The position numbers and the translations under genes are program-made. A stretch of 52,670 nt of DNA from NCBI GenBank assembly GCA_005884665.1, contig VBAT01000010.1:394605-447274 (forward strand), in the 5' to 3' direction. The notes beneath the pieces were generated by a model, which saw only the letters and a program-made list of their open reading frames with translations, was not told where the DNA came from and made no database searches. The stretch comes from Bacteroidota bacterium (GTDB lineage Bacteria > Bacteroidota > Bacteroidia > Chitinophagales > Chitinophagaceae). Position 1 is the first letter of the stretch, and the number at the start of each line of letters is the position of its first letter. Of this stretch, positions 9,017-18,889 are shown one piece after another.

Positions 9017-11451
9017 CTAAAATTTTATTGCTAATTTTTTTCCTGTGTAAGTTATTTCCTTATCAGGTTGTGCGATCATATTTTCTCCGCCACCTTTGGT
9101 TGCGCTGACTACAACAATATTAAATTTCCTACTATCCAGCATTCCCGGAAACGAACCATTCCTATCCCCAATCGTCAACATTTTCTTTTTATCATCCCAA
9201 CTAAAAGTAATAGTGGAGTATATTCCTTTTTCGTAGTTGTAGTTGTCATTTTCATCCTCGTACAACACAAATCTTCCGTTAACTCCGGGATAGATTCGTA
9301 TCTCAAGAATATCCCACTTTTTCTCTTCGGCATATTGAACATCAGGCCCAATAGGGATAATGGAACCTGCTTTTATATAAAGAGGTATAATATCAAGGGG
9401 AGTTTGCCTGCTTACTTTATTTCCACCCACTAATTTTTCACCGGTCCAGAAATCGTACCAGTCACTACCGGCCGGCAAATAAGTTTCCTTTGATTCAAAT
9501 AAGTTTCCTTTGATTTAACGGCGCTGAAATCTTCCACTTGTATTGTATCTCTTCCATTAACAGCAGGCTTTATATACATAGCAGTCGCAACAGGGCTTAC
9601 CAAAACCGATTTACCAAACATATACTCATCGTTAATGTCCAAGGCATTTTTATCATGGGAAAAATCCATCATCAATGCCCGCATCATGCTGGATTGATTA
9701 GCCGTAACATCCCAGGAAGTAGAATAGATATAAGGTAATAAATGGTAACGCAGGGTGATATACTTTTCAATTGCATCATAATATTTAGTTCCTTTTGTAC
9801 CAAACTGGTAAATTTCTCTCGGAGCACCCTCACCATGTGAACGCATCATGGGACAAAAAGCACCAAACTCCAACCAACGAACATACAATTCACGATACTC
9901 CGGGTCTTCTAATTTTCTGCGAAACCTTGTAAGAAAAAATCCGCCGATATCGCTGTTCCAGTAAGGAATACCTGTCAATGAGAAATTCAATCCTGCAGAA
10001 ATTTGATTTCGCAATGCTGTCCATGATGCAGTAACATCACCCGACCATGTATTAGCACCATAACGTTGCTGGCCTGCAAATGCGGAACGTGTAAGAATAA
10101 AAATTCTTTTACTGGAATCAACGGCGCGCTGGTGCTGAAACACACCGCCAACAGTCATCAACGGAAAAGCATTCCGTACTTTCCGGAATGATCCGAGATA
10201 AGTTTTATTATCCAGGTCCGCAGGTTTAAAATCAAGATGGTCTGGTTCAGAAGAATCGATCCACCATCCATCTATGCCGTAGGATAGAAGAGCTTTCAAA
10301 TATTTCCAGTAAATATCACGGGCTGCAGGATTATAAGGGTCATACACTTTTACACCCGAAGGATAATCGCGGATAGGCGGCCATTTTTCCGAGCCCGATT
10401 GCGGCCACGTGCTGAAATTCATTAATGCTCCAATTTTATCCAGCTCCCTGTATTGTTTTGTTTGAGGTCCAAATGAATTCCAAATAGAAATAGTGAGATG
10501 AGCTTTCAGATTGTGTATATCATTCACCCACTTTTGCGGATTAGGAAATTCGACATTCAGAAACTCCATGGCATTCCAGAGGTAGTTGTTGCCCCAGTAT
10601 TGCCAGTCCTGTATGATTCCATCAAGCGGTACTTTTAATTCACGATATTTTTTAACCACATCCAATAACTCGTCCTGGCTTTTATAACGTTCCTTGCTTT
10701 GAAAGAAACCATAAGTCCATAAAGGAAACATAGGAACCTGGCCTGTCAGCTCACGCATACATGCAATCACTCCATCTGCATTACCCCCGTACATAAAATA
10801 ATAATCAATGCAATCTCCAACATCGGATTTAAAAGAGGTACTTGCGACGCTATCGATAAATTGAGTTGGCGAATAGTTATCCCAGAATACCCCGTAACCT
10901 TTAACCGACTGAAAAAAAGGAACATAATCGCTGGTATTGCTTTGTATCATATTCAGCTTGAGGTTTCGTTGCACCATTTTTCCTGCCTGTTGCTGGCCCA
11001 AACCATAGATGGCCTCATCCGGATCTAAAGCATATGCCTGGAAAACGCTGTAGGTGCTGGTGCCTGCATCATTAAAAGGTTTGAAGAAGGTACCATTTTC
11101 TTTTTCGTTTAAAAGAACGATGCCAGCCTTATCAAGAAAATGTATTTCTCCTGATGTAAGGTAATATTGGACACTTAGATTTTCAGTTTTTAGTATAAGC
11201 ACATCCGATTTCTGTTTTGCACTAAAATTTACTTTTTCGGGCATCGCAATAACGGACAGGCTTTTTTTAGTAAAAGAAGTTCCACCGGGAGACTTGATTA
11301 TTCTTACTGTTGAAGCGGTGTAAAATTGAATTTCAACATCCACGTTATTTATACTTGTTTTTATACCCGTATTTGTTTTTTGCCATGTTTGTGCTTTACC
11401 ACTGAAGCTAACAGCGATGATGAAAAAAATTATTATGAAAACTGGTTTCAT
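9017..11451 (-). pseudogene. GH31 alpha-xylosidase-type gene split by a 20-bp tandem duplication
   Basis: The upstream part (11451-9430) encodes 673 residues with a signal peptide ending SGKAQ and a GH31 barrel: LDGIIQDWQYWG (residues 277-287), nucleophile Asp399 in WWIDSSEPD and acid/base Asp472 in NTWSGDVTASW. It then leaves the family alignment after KSKETYL (residue 652) and stops 21 residues later. The missing C-terminal part (PAGSDWYDFWTGE onward, 152 residues) is open in another frame down to 9017. Deleting one copy of the exact 20-base repeat at 9476-9515 joins the halves into KSKETYLPAGSDWYDFWTGE, the standard GH31 C-domain motif, in a protein of 804 residues. As written the gene would make a truncated enzyme that still has both catalytic residues but lacks the C-terminal beta domains. 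GH31 members of this kind are usually alpha-xylosidases; alpha-glucosidase is the alternative. A sequencing or assembly error is also possible. Confidence 0.88.
9476..9515. repeat. exact 20-bp tandem duplication inside GH31
   Basis: The unit CAAATAAGTTTCCTTTGATT occurs twice with no mismatch, at 9476-9495 and 9496-9515. Twenty bases is not a multiple of three, so the second copy shifts the reading frame. Removing either copy restores an uninterrupted GH31 protein. Lack of any divergence between the copies points to a very recent event, or to an error in the sequence. Confidence 0.95.
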
Positions 11452-11534
11452 TTCTGGGTAAAACTTTCTCTTTATAATTATTTATTCCCTAATCAATTCT
11501 ATCTTTTCTTAATGATCCACGCATTTGTTTCAAC

Positions 11535-11551
11535 AATCGTTTTAAACGATT
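11535..11551. promoter_or_regulatory. 17-bp perfect inverted repeat at the end of the dehydratase gene
   Basis: The sequence AATCGTTTTAAACGATT is a perfect dyad around a central T and overlaps the stop codon of the dehydratase gene, 84 bases upstream of the GH31 start. It is AT-rich and lacks a following T-run, so it is a poor terminator. Its length and symmetry would suit the binding site of a dimeric regulator. No second copy was found in the window, so the role is open. Confidence 0.35.
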
Positions 11552-13265
11552 AATGCAGGTCCCTTGTTACCACATCGCCTGAACCGCCCTGTAAAATATC
11601 GAGATCTGCACCAAGGTGTGCCTGCTGTACATGGTTAATATATAATCTTACATACCCTCTTGCGGTCATTGGTGATGGTGCTATCCAAGCTGCTTTTCTT
11701 TTTTGTAATTCTTCATCGTTGATGTCAAGATGCAACTTTCTTTTTTCCACATCAAGTTCAATCATATCACCATCTTTTACCAGTGCTAACGTACCGCCGA
11801 TGGCGGATTCGGGAGACACATGTAGAACTACTGTGCCGGCAGCAGTACCACTCATTCTTCCATCAGATATCCTTATCATGTCTTTTATTCCTTTGCGCAA
11901 TAATTTTTCGGGTAGATCCACATTACCAACTTCCGGCATTCCGGGATACCCGACCGGGCCTACTGTTTTCAAAACGATTACACAGGTTTCGTCAACATCA
12001 AGATCGGGGTCATCAATCCGTGCGTGATAATCTTCCATTGTTTCAAATACCACTGCCCGACCACGGTGTTTCATCAATTCTTTCGATGCTGCCGATGGCT
12101 TAATAATGGCACCGTCCACACATAGATTCCCTTTTAGCACAGCAATCCCGGCATTATGTTGTAATGGTTGCTCAATAGTAGCAATTACCTCCCGGTTATA
12201 GCAAACTAAATTATTATAATTCTCATCAATTGATTTTCCATTAACTGTAATTGCTTCGGTGTGTAAATATTTTTTTATTTCATTTATGACCACTGGTAAT
12301 CCGCCAGCATAATAGAAATCTTCCATTAAAAATTCGCCTGATGGCTTTAGGTTAACCAACAATGGAATCCTGCTACCAATTTTATCGAAGTCTTCCAGGT
12401 TTAATTCCACACCAATTCTTCCGGCTATAGCCAGTAGATGAATAAGAAAATTTGTAGAGCCCCCAACTGCCGCATTTACAACGATCGAATTTTCAAAAGC
12501 TTTTCGGGTAAGAATTTTTGACAGCCTCAAATCTTCTTTTACCATTTCTACAATTCTTCTGCCACTCAGTTGCGCCATTACTTTCTTTCTCGCGTCAACC
12601 GCAGGTATAGTAGCCGCGCCAGGTAACGTTAGTCCTAGAGATTCTACCATGCAAGCCATGGTAGACGCAGTGCCCATACTCATGCAATGGCCCTGGCTCC
12701 TGGCGGAGCCTATTTCCGCTTCTAAAATATCTTCTGCTGTATAATTTTCATTCAATGTTTTTTCCTTTACCATCCAGGTGAATGAGCCTGAGCCTAAACA
12801 TTCACCTTTGAATCTCCCATTTAGCATGGGGCCGCCCGGGACAACAATGGTTGGCAAATCGACACTGCAGGCACCCATTACTGTGCTCGGTGTTGTTTTG
12901 TCGCAACCAGTCAATAACACCACACCATCAATAGGATTGGCACGGATGTTTTCTTCTGTATCCATGCTGGCAAGATTTCTGAATAACATAGTGGTGGGCT
13001 TCATGATTGTTTCGCCCAGCGAGGTAACCGGAAACTCCAATGGAAAGCCACCAGCTTCTATTACACCCCGCTTTACTATTTCTGCAAAATCGCGGAGATG
13101 CCCATTGCACGGAGTCAATTCACTCCAGGTATTGCAAATACCAATAACGGGACGCCCACGAAAATAATCATCGGGATAGCCCTGGTTGCGGAACCATGAC
13201 CGATGCACAAATCCCATCTTATCATCTTTGCCAAACCAATCGTGACTCCTTAATTTTTTTTTCAT
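11550..13265 (-). CDS. sugar-acid dehydratase, IlvD/Edd family (arabinonate/xylonate type)
   Basis: This enzyme should convert a pentonate or hexonate to its 2-keto-3-deoxy form. There is no signal peptide, so it acts in the cytoplasm. Three cysteines expected to hold the iron-sulfur cluster are Cys53 (LTPCNGH), Cys121 (TGCDKTTPS) and Cys194 (SQGHCMSMGTAST). Their 68- and 73-residue spacings are those I recall for the [2Fe-2S] L-arabinonate dehydratase group. NAAVGGSTNFLIHLLA and SDGRMSGTAAGTVVLH are further family motifs. Length (571) fits sugar-acid dehydratases, and the surrounding catabolic genes argue against a role in branched-chain amino acid synthesis. It is the first gene after the SusC/SusD pair, behind two hairpins. 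It implies that a pentose-derived acid reaches the cytoplasm, although the aldolase and second dehydratase in the next operon appear exported. Confidence 0.85.
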   Translation of the reverse strand: MKKKLRSHDWFGKDDKMGFVHRSWFRNQGYPDDYFRGRPVIGICNTWSELTPCNGHLRDFAEIVKRGVIEAGGFPLEFPVTSLGETIMKPTTMLFRNLASMDTEENIRANPIDGVVLLTGCDKTTPSTVMGACSVDLPTIVVPGGPMLNGRFKGECLGSGSFTWMVKEKTLNENYTAEDILEAEIGSARSQGHCMSMGTASTMACMVESLGLTLPGAATIPAVDARKKVMAQLSGRRIVEMVKEDLRLSKILTRKAFENSIVVNAAVGGSTNFLIHLLAIAGRIGVELNLEDFDKIGSRIPLLVNLKPSGEFLMEDFYYAGGLPVVINEIKKYLHTEAITVNGKSIDENYNNLVCYNREVIATIEQPLQHNAGIAVLKGNLCVDGAIIKPSAASKELMKHRGRAVVFETMEDYHARIDDPDLDVDETCVIVLKTVGPVGYPGMPEVGNVDLPEKLLRKGIKDMIRISDGRMSGTAAGTVVLHVSPESAIGGTLALVKDGDMIELDVEKRKLHLDINDEELQKRKAAWIAPSPMTARGYVRLYINHVQQAHLGADLDILQGGSGDVVTRDLH

Positions 13266-13362
13266 CTGATGATAGTTTTTAAATTTATTGCTTCATTTTA
13301 CAGGACTTAAATGATGTTTTTATTTGATCTTGCAAAAAGATATTTATTGTACTTTTTTTAAA

Positions 13363-13392
13363 AAAGACCTGATGTAGATACAAAAGGTCTTT
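13363..13392 (-). terminator. hairpin plus T-run (terminator or attenuator)
   Basis: Read on the minus strand, AAAGACCT and AGGTCTTT form an 8-bp perfect stem with a 14-base loop. The last arm runs into six consecutive T (plus-strand A at 13360-13365). This is the form of an intrinsic terminator. It lies about 100 bases before the start of the dehydratase gene, so it could act in the leader of the enzyme genes. Confidence 0.6.
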
Positions 13393-13535
13393 CTGCTTAT
13401 GAAATAAATGCTGCTTTAGCCGTTAAGAATTGTTGTACCTATTCCATTTCAATTATGCATTCGTTAATGTATCCCATCGTACCCTTCATTTAAACTTATT
13501 AATCCGCTCTGATCTTTTTTATGAATACAGTTGTA

Positions 13536-13561
13536 AAAACCCTTGCGGTGACAAGGGTTTT
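13536..13561 (-). terminator. hairpin downstream of SusD
   Basis: AAAACCCTTG and CAAGGGTTTT form a perfect 10-bp stem with a 6-base loop, 45 bases after the SusD stop codon. On the minus strand the final arm ends in TTTT. It probably ends or weakens transcription after the SusC/SusD pair. Confidence 0.7.
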
Positions 13562-13606
13562 AAAACATCTTATTTATACGCCGTTCTGCATTACTAAAAT
13601 TCTTAA

Positions 13607-15199
13607 TTAAGGCGTATCCCAAAATACCCTGGAAGTTAATTTATCACCACCCATGGCAGCAGCAGCAGCATTATAATTTGCTGTATTTGCAGATGCTTCG
13701 ATATCAGGATAAGAAAGCCTCCTTACAAAACCAGGACTGCCAAGAGCTCCAGCAACAGGATTGGGAGTTAAAGCAGGAAACCCGCTTCTTCTAAAGTTCG
13801 CAAATGCTTCTGTCCCATTCCTGATATTAACGATCCAGTATTGCGTGTTGATCAGCTTAAGTGCATCAACAGGAGTATACACTACTGCTGGGTTAGTCAG
13901 GTATGCAGTTATTTCAGCGGCAGTAATAGGAGTGGTCCCTGAATAAAGTGAATACGCTGCCATGTCAGCAGTAATCGCGTTTTCGTAATATATCTTGGCC
14001 TGAACATCACCGCCGGGGATCCAGCCTCTCTTTGCTGCTTCTGCCAGCAATAAAGATGTTTGCGCATAAGTGACCCAAAACTCGGGCACTCCCGGTGCGG
14101 CAACTATGTTTACATTAAACTGTGAATAATTAAGCCCTGTTCCCCTGCCGCCTCTGTAAGGGCTGCCAGGCGCCAGGATCTGGTCACTGGTTACACCAAT
14201 AGGAACGCCATATTGATTGGCCAGAACAACATCGGGATTAAGATCGGATGCAATAGAACCCGGATTCGCATATTGGGCTATCATGAACTTACCACGCGGA
14301 TCGTTGGTTGACTTTAATTGGTTGACAAAAGGTTCTGCCGCGTAATTAAAATGAGAGAAGTTTCGCAATGCCGCATTATCAGCTTGTGCAAAGACTGTTC
14401 CGTCATTTTTGACAAACGCATTATCTGCATTTGAAGTCATCACTCCACCGGCAAATGCTTCTGCTACAATGGTCGCAGCTTTTGTAGGATTAACTTTGGA
14501 GTACCGCATTCCCAATCGTAACAATAATGAATTACCTAATTTTTTCCATTTAGCTACCTGGTCCGTAGCATTCCCGGTTTTGGTTGATGGCTGCGCATTT
14601 GCACCATAAAAAAGATCAGCAGAAATAAATTCACCACTAGTGCTCAATGCAGCTACTGATTCTTTGAGCTCTTTGTACAAATCATCGTAAATGGTCGCAT
14701 CATCATCATATTTTGGATAAAATATAACATCTGAAACCGCCCTTCCAGCCTCAGAGTAAGGAACGTCTCCATAGTTATCAACCAAACCCATAAATACCTG
14801 TGCTTTCCAGATCCGGATCATGCTCCTCAAATTAACACGGGGTGTATTGGGTCCCAATAGTTGCAATGCCTGGATAAGGTTTTTGACTGGCGGTGAATTG
14901 CCATTTGATCCGCCGGCATATGATTGATCCCATTTGGGATTGCTATTTGCATCAATATTCGAATTGAAGCTAAAACCGTCATTAGCTCCGGTGTTGTAAG
15001 GGACCACGAATTGTTGAACAATAATATGCTCTGCATTCCATGTGCCGATATGGCTTCGTTGGGCTCCCGCAAGCAGGAGCGCAGGATCGATTGCCGTTAC
15101 AGCATAAGGATTGGTGTTTATTTTTTCAAAATCTTTATCGCATCCCGCAAGAAGGACAACGGAGCACACAAAGATTAGTCGTTTAAATATCTTTATCAT
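13607..15199 (-). CDS. SusD/RagB-like glycan-binding surface lipoprotein
   Basis: This outer-membrane lipoprotein should bind polysaccharide at the cell surface and cap the SusC channel encoded just upstream. The SpII signal ends in the lipobox LLAGC (Cys20), followed by DKDFEKINTNPY, the typical start of the SusD-like_2 branch. Further family marks are the RIWKAQVFMGLVDNYGDVPYSEA helix near residue 130-155, WKKLGNSLLLRLGMRYSKV, and EFWVTYAQTSLLLAEAAKRGW in the second half. Length of 530 is normal. It begins three bases after the SusC stop, so the two genes are co-transcribed. Two hairpins follow it. Alignment with the second SusD (36146-37981) would be weak; the two belong to different SusD branches and probably bind different glycans. 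Confidence 0.93.
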   Translation of the reverse strand: MIKIFKRLIFVCSVVLLAGCDKDFEKINTNPYAVTAIDPALLLAGAQRSHIGTWNAEHIIVQQFVVPYNTGANDGFSFNSNIDANSNPKWDQSYAGGSNGNSPPVKNLIQALQLLGPNTPRVNLRSMIRIWKAQVFMGLVDNYGDVPYSEAGRAVSDVIFYPKYDDDATIYDDLYKELKESVAALSTSGEFISADLFYGANAQPSTKTGNATDQVAKWKKLGNSLLLRLGMRYSKVNPTKAATIVAEAFAGGVMTSNADNAFVKNDGTVFAQADNAALRNFSHFNYAAEPFVNQLKSTNDPRGKFMIAQYANPGSIASDLNPDVVLANQYGVPIGVTSDQILAPGSPYRGGRGTGLNYSQFNVNIVAAPGVPEFWVTYAQTSLLLAEAAKRGWIPGGDVQAKIYYENAITADMAAYSLYSGTTPITAAEITAYLTNPAVVYTPVDALKLINTQYWIVNIRNGTEAFANFRRSGFPALTPNPVAGALGSPGFVRRLSYPDIEASANTANYNAAAAAMGGDKLTSRVFWDTP

Positions 15200-15202
15200 A
15201 TG

Positions 15203-18200
15203 TTAGAATTTAACATTTAAAGTAAGATTGTAGTTACGTGTGGTGGGTAATGAGGAATTCTCATAACCAGACCTGATGTCCCCGGATGACTGGATAGCTT
15301 CAGGATCAAGACCCGGAAGATCTTTATGAATTATGGCCACATTACGACAAGCAGCCGACAATGATACTCCTTTGACGAAGTTCAGGAAAGCGATCTTGTT
15401 TATAAGGCCCGTAAAATTATACGCTAAAGAAATGTTTCTAAGTTTGATGAAATCAGACTTGAATGTAAAAGGATCGCCTATCTGGTTGTTTCTGTAGTCT
15501 GTCCAAAAATTCTGCAAACCATTACCTGCAACAGTAATCACAGTAGTGTTGGGCTGGCCCGTGACTTCATTAATCCCAGGGAATACATAACCACCTTCAC
15601 GACCCTGCAATGACAATTTACTATGTCCCTGTCTTGTCATGTTCAAAAGCGTAGAACTTAATACCGTACCTCCAAATTTGTAGTCAATAAGTATTCCCAA
15701 ACTCAGATTCTTATAGGTGAAAGTATTATTCCATCCACCGGTGAACTTAGGGATAGAACTTCCCACAGGATTATAACCAGTTGTAATTCCTGGCGGATTT
15801 GTATTTGATGCAAGCGGGCGACCAATGGTAGTACCAGCGCCACTTACGAGAATTTCACCTTTAACATTTCTCCTGTATGTTCTTGTATATAATTGGTTCA
15901 TTGCCATACCTTCTGTGTACCTTATTTCTCCGAGAAACTCATTACCGGTACCATTAAAATAAAGCAACAGTATTGTTCCGCTTGGATTGCCCACATCGAG
16001 GACCTGTGTTTTCAAATATGCATTATTCCAGGAAGTGGTCCAGCTAAAATTTCTGTTTTGTACAGCTCTATATTCCAACAGGGTTTCCAAACCGCTGTTC
16101 TTTAATGAGGCCAGGTTTTGTTTTGAACTGGTATACCCTGATGCACTGGAAATAGGAACATCTACTATTTGGTCCGTTGTTACTTTATCATATACGGAAA
16201 TATCCACCAGCAACCTGTTTTTGAACAATCTCGTTTCCAATCCTATTTCTTTTTCAGTTACGGTAAATGGCGACAACGATGGATTAGGGGCCCCTGTACC
16301 ATTAACACTTGCTGTAGTCTGACTATTAAATAGATTTGCACCCAGGCCATAAGTAAGAACGCCATCATAAGGGCCCACACCTGCTACACCTCCTACCTCT
16401 GCCCAGGAAGCTCTCAGTTTACCATAAGAAAGCCATGTCAGATTCTTTAATAACTCCGAGAAAACGAAACTACCGGATACAGAGGGATAAAATTTACTAT
16501 TATAGGCGGGGTTCAGTATAGAAAACCAATCATTTCTTGCTGTAGCGTTGATGAATAAAAGCCCATTGTATCCTATTTCAGCCAGGCCATAGAGTGAATT
16601 AATGCGGGTTTGGTTATAATTATAGCCATCTCCTGCGCCCTTGACAGTGCCATTTCTATAGGAATACAAATTAGGAACGGTAAAATTAGTAGCGCTTTGA
16701 ACCATCTGCCTGAACTCTGTTCTGTAAGTATTTCCACCAAAACTGGCGTCAGCAGAGAACTTACCAAACTGTTTGCTGCCGCCAACGAGAAAGTCTGCAT
16801 TTATATCGGTGTTGGTAGTTTGGCTTATATTATAATTACCCCTGTATGTAACGGTGGGAGTAGTCGTGGCAATTACCGTGTTGGAACCTGTACCATTCAG
16901 CGCAAAAGACTCGCTGTAATTAGTACCACGGTCATAGTTGAATCTCCCCTGTAAATAGAGCCAGGATGTTATGTCCCAACGTAACGTAGTGGTTCCAAGA
17001 AGACGGTTTCTGTCGTCTTTAAATTTTTGTCCGTTTTGCAAAGGATAGTAGGGGTTGTTAACTGTACCGATGAACCCGTTAGTTTGCCATTCTGCTCCCG
17101 TAGCCGGATTTTTTGCGTGATCTCTATAGGCCGAGAGCGGTACGGAAATAGGCATCCTGTTAAAGAAGTTTACAACGCCATCACCCTGTGTACCTATCTG
17201 AGGGGGGTTAATATAATCCTCATCTGCATAGTTAACATTCACCTGTAACTTAAGTTTTTTAGCGATGGTTTGACTGACCCCTATATTAAAGATCGTCCTC
17301 TTGTATTCATTACCTGGTACAATACCTTTAGCGTCGGTGTTTCCGATGGATGCCCTGAAACTTCCGTTAGCGCCACCACCTGATAATCCAAGTGTGTTGG
17401 TAAAATTTGTTCCCGTTTGCAGGTAGTCATAAAGCTGGTTAGGGTAAGCAGAATAAGGTCTCATTTCCCCATCAAAATTAATGGTAGGCTGACCATCCAA
17501 TTTTGCACCCCAGCCAAACTGACCATTACCTTGAACCTGCCCGGCAGTTGTGAACTTAACACCGCCTTGTCCCTGGCCATATTCAGTCTGGGTGATTTCG
17601 TCCATAAAATTCAAAGCCTGCGAAGCAGTATAGCTGGAAGTAAAATCAACTCCAATGCCCTGATTTTTTTGGCCGGACTTGGTAGTAATGATTATTGCAC
17701 CGGCGGCAGCTCTTACTCCATAAAGCGCAGCGGCAGCAGCTCCTTTCAGCACGGTCATACTTTCAATATCATCAGGGTTAAGGTTGTTCAGAGCATCCCC
17801 GCGGTCACGTGATGGGTTATTTCCTTCGTTTCCCCTGGCATCCTGATTTATTGGAAGGCCATTAATTACTATAAGGGGGGAATTGGTAGCTCCTGCAAAA
17901 CCAACTTGTCCACGTAAACGAATCTGGTTACTGGCACCGGCACCGGCAGCCGGAGGTGTTATATTCAGACCCGCTACCCTGCCTTCAAGAGATTCGCCTA
18001 CGTTGGTAGTTCTATTCTTAACCAGTTCATCTGTATTGACAGATGTAGTAGAATAGCCCAGTTTCTTTGTCTCCCGCCTGATACCCAATGCGGTTACTAC
18101 AACTTCACCGAGATCCTGGTTATTAGTAGACAATACCACCGCCAACACGTTTCGTCCTTTCGCTGGTACTTCCTGCATAGTAAATCCAACCGAACTGAAT

Positions 18201-18436
18201 ACGAGCACAGCGTTGGATGCAGCAGTGACTGAAAAATTACCTGCAGCATCTGTTGAAGTGCCTACTGCTGTTCCTTTCACTGTGACAGAAACAGCAGAAA
18301 GCTTTTTCCCGTTTTCATCGGTAACAGTTCCCGTTACTGTTTGGCCAAATGAAAAAGCAGTAACAAGCAGAAAACAGAACAATAAATAAAATCTTGAAAG
18401 GCCTGGCGGAAATGCCAGCATGCATTTTTTTTTCAT
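15203..18436 (-). CDS. SusC/RagA-type TonB-linked outer-membrane transporter
   Basis: This is the channel that imports oligosaccharides in partnership with the SusD at 13607-15199. A signal peptide (about 1-31, ending AFSFG) is followed by a carboxypeptidase-regulatory-like domain (about 32-105, starting TVTGTVTDENGKKL). The TonB box region LGEVVVTALGIRR comes next, then a plug (about 115-245, with NPDDIESMTVLKGAAAAALYG) and a 22-strand barrel ending in LTLNVKF with a terminal Phe. The 1077-residue length is normal. No N-terminal STN domain is present, so signalling through an anti-sigma factor is unlikely. The gene heads the minus-strand run that continues to the window start. A hairpin-like dyad (CAAAGT-N6-ACTTTG) lies about 65 bases upstream of the ATG. 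Confidence 0.95.
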   Translation of the reverse strand: MKKKCMLAFPPGLSRFYLLFCFLLVTAFSFGQTVTGTVTDENGKKLSAVSVTVKGTAVGTSTDAAGNFSVTAASNAVLVFSSVGFTMQEVPAKGRNVLAVVLSTNNQDLGEVVVTALGIRRETKKLGYSTTSVNTDELVKNRTTNVGESLEGRVAGLNITPPAAGAGASNQIRLRGQVGFAGATNSPLIVINGLPINQDARGNEGNNPSRDRGDALNNLNPDDIESMTVLKGAAAAALYGVRAAAGAIIITTKSGQKNQGIGVDFTSSYTASQALNFMDEITQTEYGQGQGGVKFTTAGQVQGNGQFGWGAKLDGQPTINFDGEMRPYSAYPNQLYDYLQTGTNFTNTLGLSGGGANGSFRASIGNTDAKGIVPGNEYKRTIFNIGVSQTIAKKLKLQVNVNYADEDYINPPQIGTQGDGVVNFFNRMPISVPLSAYRDHAKNPATGAEWQTNGFIGTVNNPYYPLQNGQKFKDDRNRLLGTTTLRWDITSWLYLQGRFNYDRGTNYSESFALNGTGSNTVIATTTPTVTYRGNYNISQTTNTDINADFLVGGSKQFGKFSADASFGGNTYRTEFRQMVQSATNFTVPNLYSYRNGTVKGAGDGYNYNQTRINSLYGLAEIGYNGLLFINATARNDWFSILNPAYNSKFYPSVSGSFVFSELLKNLTWLSYGKLRASWAEVGGVAGVGPYDGVLTYGLGANLFNSQTTASVNGTGAPNPSLSPFTVTEKEIGLETRLFKNRLLVDISVYDKVTTDQIVDVPISSASGYTSSKQNLASLKNSGLETLLEYRAVQNRNFSWTTSWNNAYLKTQVLDVGNPSGTILLLYFNGTGNEFLGEIRYTEGMAMNQLYTRTYRRNVKGEILVSGAGTTIGRPLASNTNPPGITTGYNPVGSSIPKFTGGWNNTFTYKNLSLGILIDYKFGGTVLSSTLLNMTRQGHSKLSLQGREGGYVFPGINEVTGQPNTTVITVAGNGLQNFWTDYRNNQIGDPFTFKSDFIKLRNISLAYNFTGLINKIAFLNFVKGVSLSAACRNVAIIHKDLPGLDPEAIQSSGDIRSGYENSSLPTTRNYNLTLNVKF

Positions 18437-18889
18437 ATAAGCAGTCGTTTTGTGTGTTTAAAAATCTATACGTCAGCAATAAACGTCAATTTTACACTTA
18501 TACAAAGTATCCAAACTTTGCCAAAAGAAACTTCCAATAAAACGCGATGTTGGATATTGTACAAAATACTAACTGATTTCCCAGATATTTATCCTTTGAA
18601 TACTTAAACATAAAATGCTAATGATTGCTTGATGAGACAGTTTCTATTGCGTCACGAGAATTTGCCTGAGCTACAACATTTTCAGCATACAAATGAACTT
18701 GCGCTAAAAAAGAGTAATTCGATAAGGTTGAATTCATTTAATGATATCTGGTCGAAGTGTCTTCGCTTTTATTATATTCCTGTTAGAAAATTTGATTGGG
18801 TTATCAATTGCGAAAACTGCACCTTATATCCGGGTGTTTGCGGGTAAAGCTCATACACACAACTTTTTATTCTAAAACCACCCTGACTC
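18437..18889. other. 453-base divergent spacer between SusC and the BASS symporter gene
   Basis: The promoters of the left minus-strand locus and the plus-strand symporter operon must lie here. An open frame of 72 codons at 18629-18847 has no recognisable features and I treat it as chance. Apart from the dyad at 18503-18520, no clear element could be assigned; matches to the Bacteroidota promoter consensus are imperfect. Confidence 0.5.
18503..18520. promoter_or_regulatory. dyad CAAAGT-N6-ACTTTG upstream of SusC
   Basis: Two perfect 6-base arms separated by six bases lie 67-84 bases upstream of the SusC start. The minus-strand reading of the near arm gives TACTTTG, close to the -7 element TAnnTTTG, but no well-spaced -33 TTTG accompanies it. 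It could be an operator over the promoter. Confidence 0.3.

Larger units (their letters stand above)
13266..13606. other. 341-base SusD-dehydratase spacer with two minus-strand hairpins
   Basis: No gene is seen. The spacer holds two hairpins oriented for the minus-strand transcript (13536-13561 and 13363-13392). I found no match to the Bacteroidota TAnnTTTG promoter element between them. Expression of the downstream enzymes may therefore depend on read-through from SusC/SusD, with the hairpins lowering it. Confidence 0.55.

Noticed and set aside
9430..9520. Programmed ribosomal frameshift in the GH31 gene
   Set aside because: No slippery heptamer with a downstream structure was seen, and an exact 20-bp duplication explains the frame break completely.
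11550..13265. Assignment of the IlvD/Edd protein to branched-chain amino acid synthesis
   Set aside because: The cysteine spacing, length and catabolic neighbourhood fit the sugar-acid dehydratases, and no other ilv genes are present.
18629..18847. A 72-codon open frame in the SusC-symporter spacer
   Set aside because: No signal peptide, domain or plausible composition; the spacer is better explained as promoter DNA.
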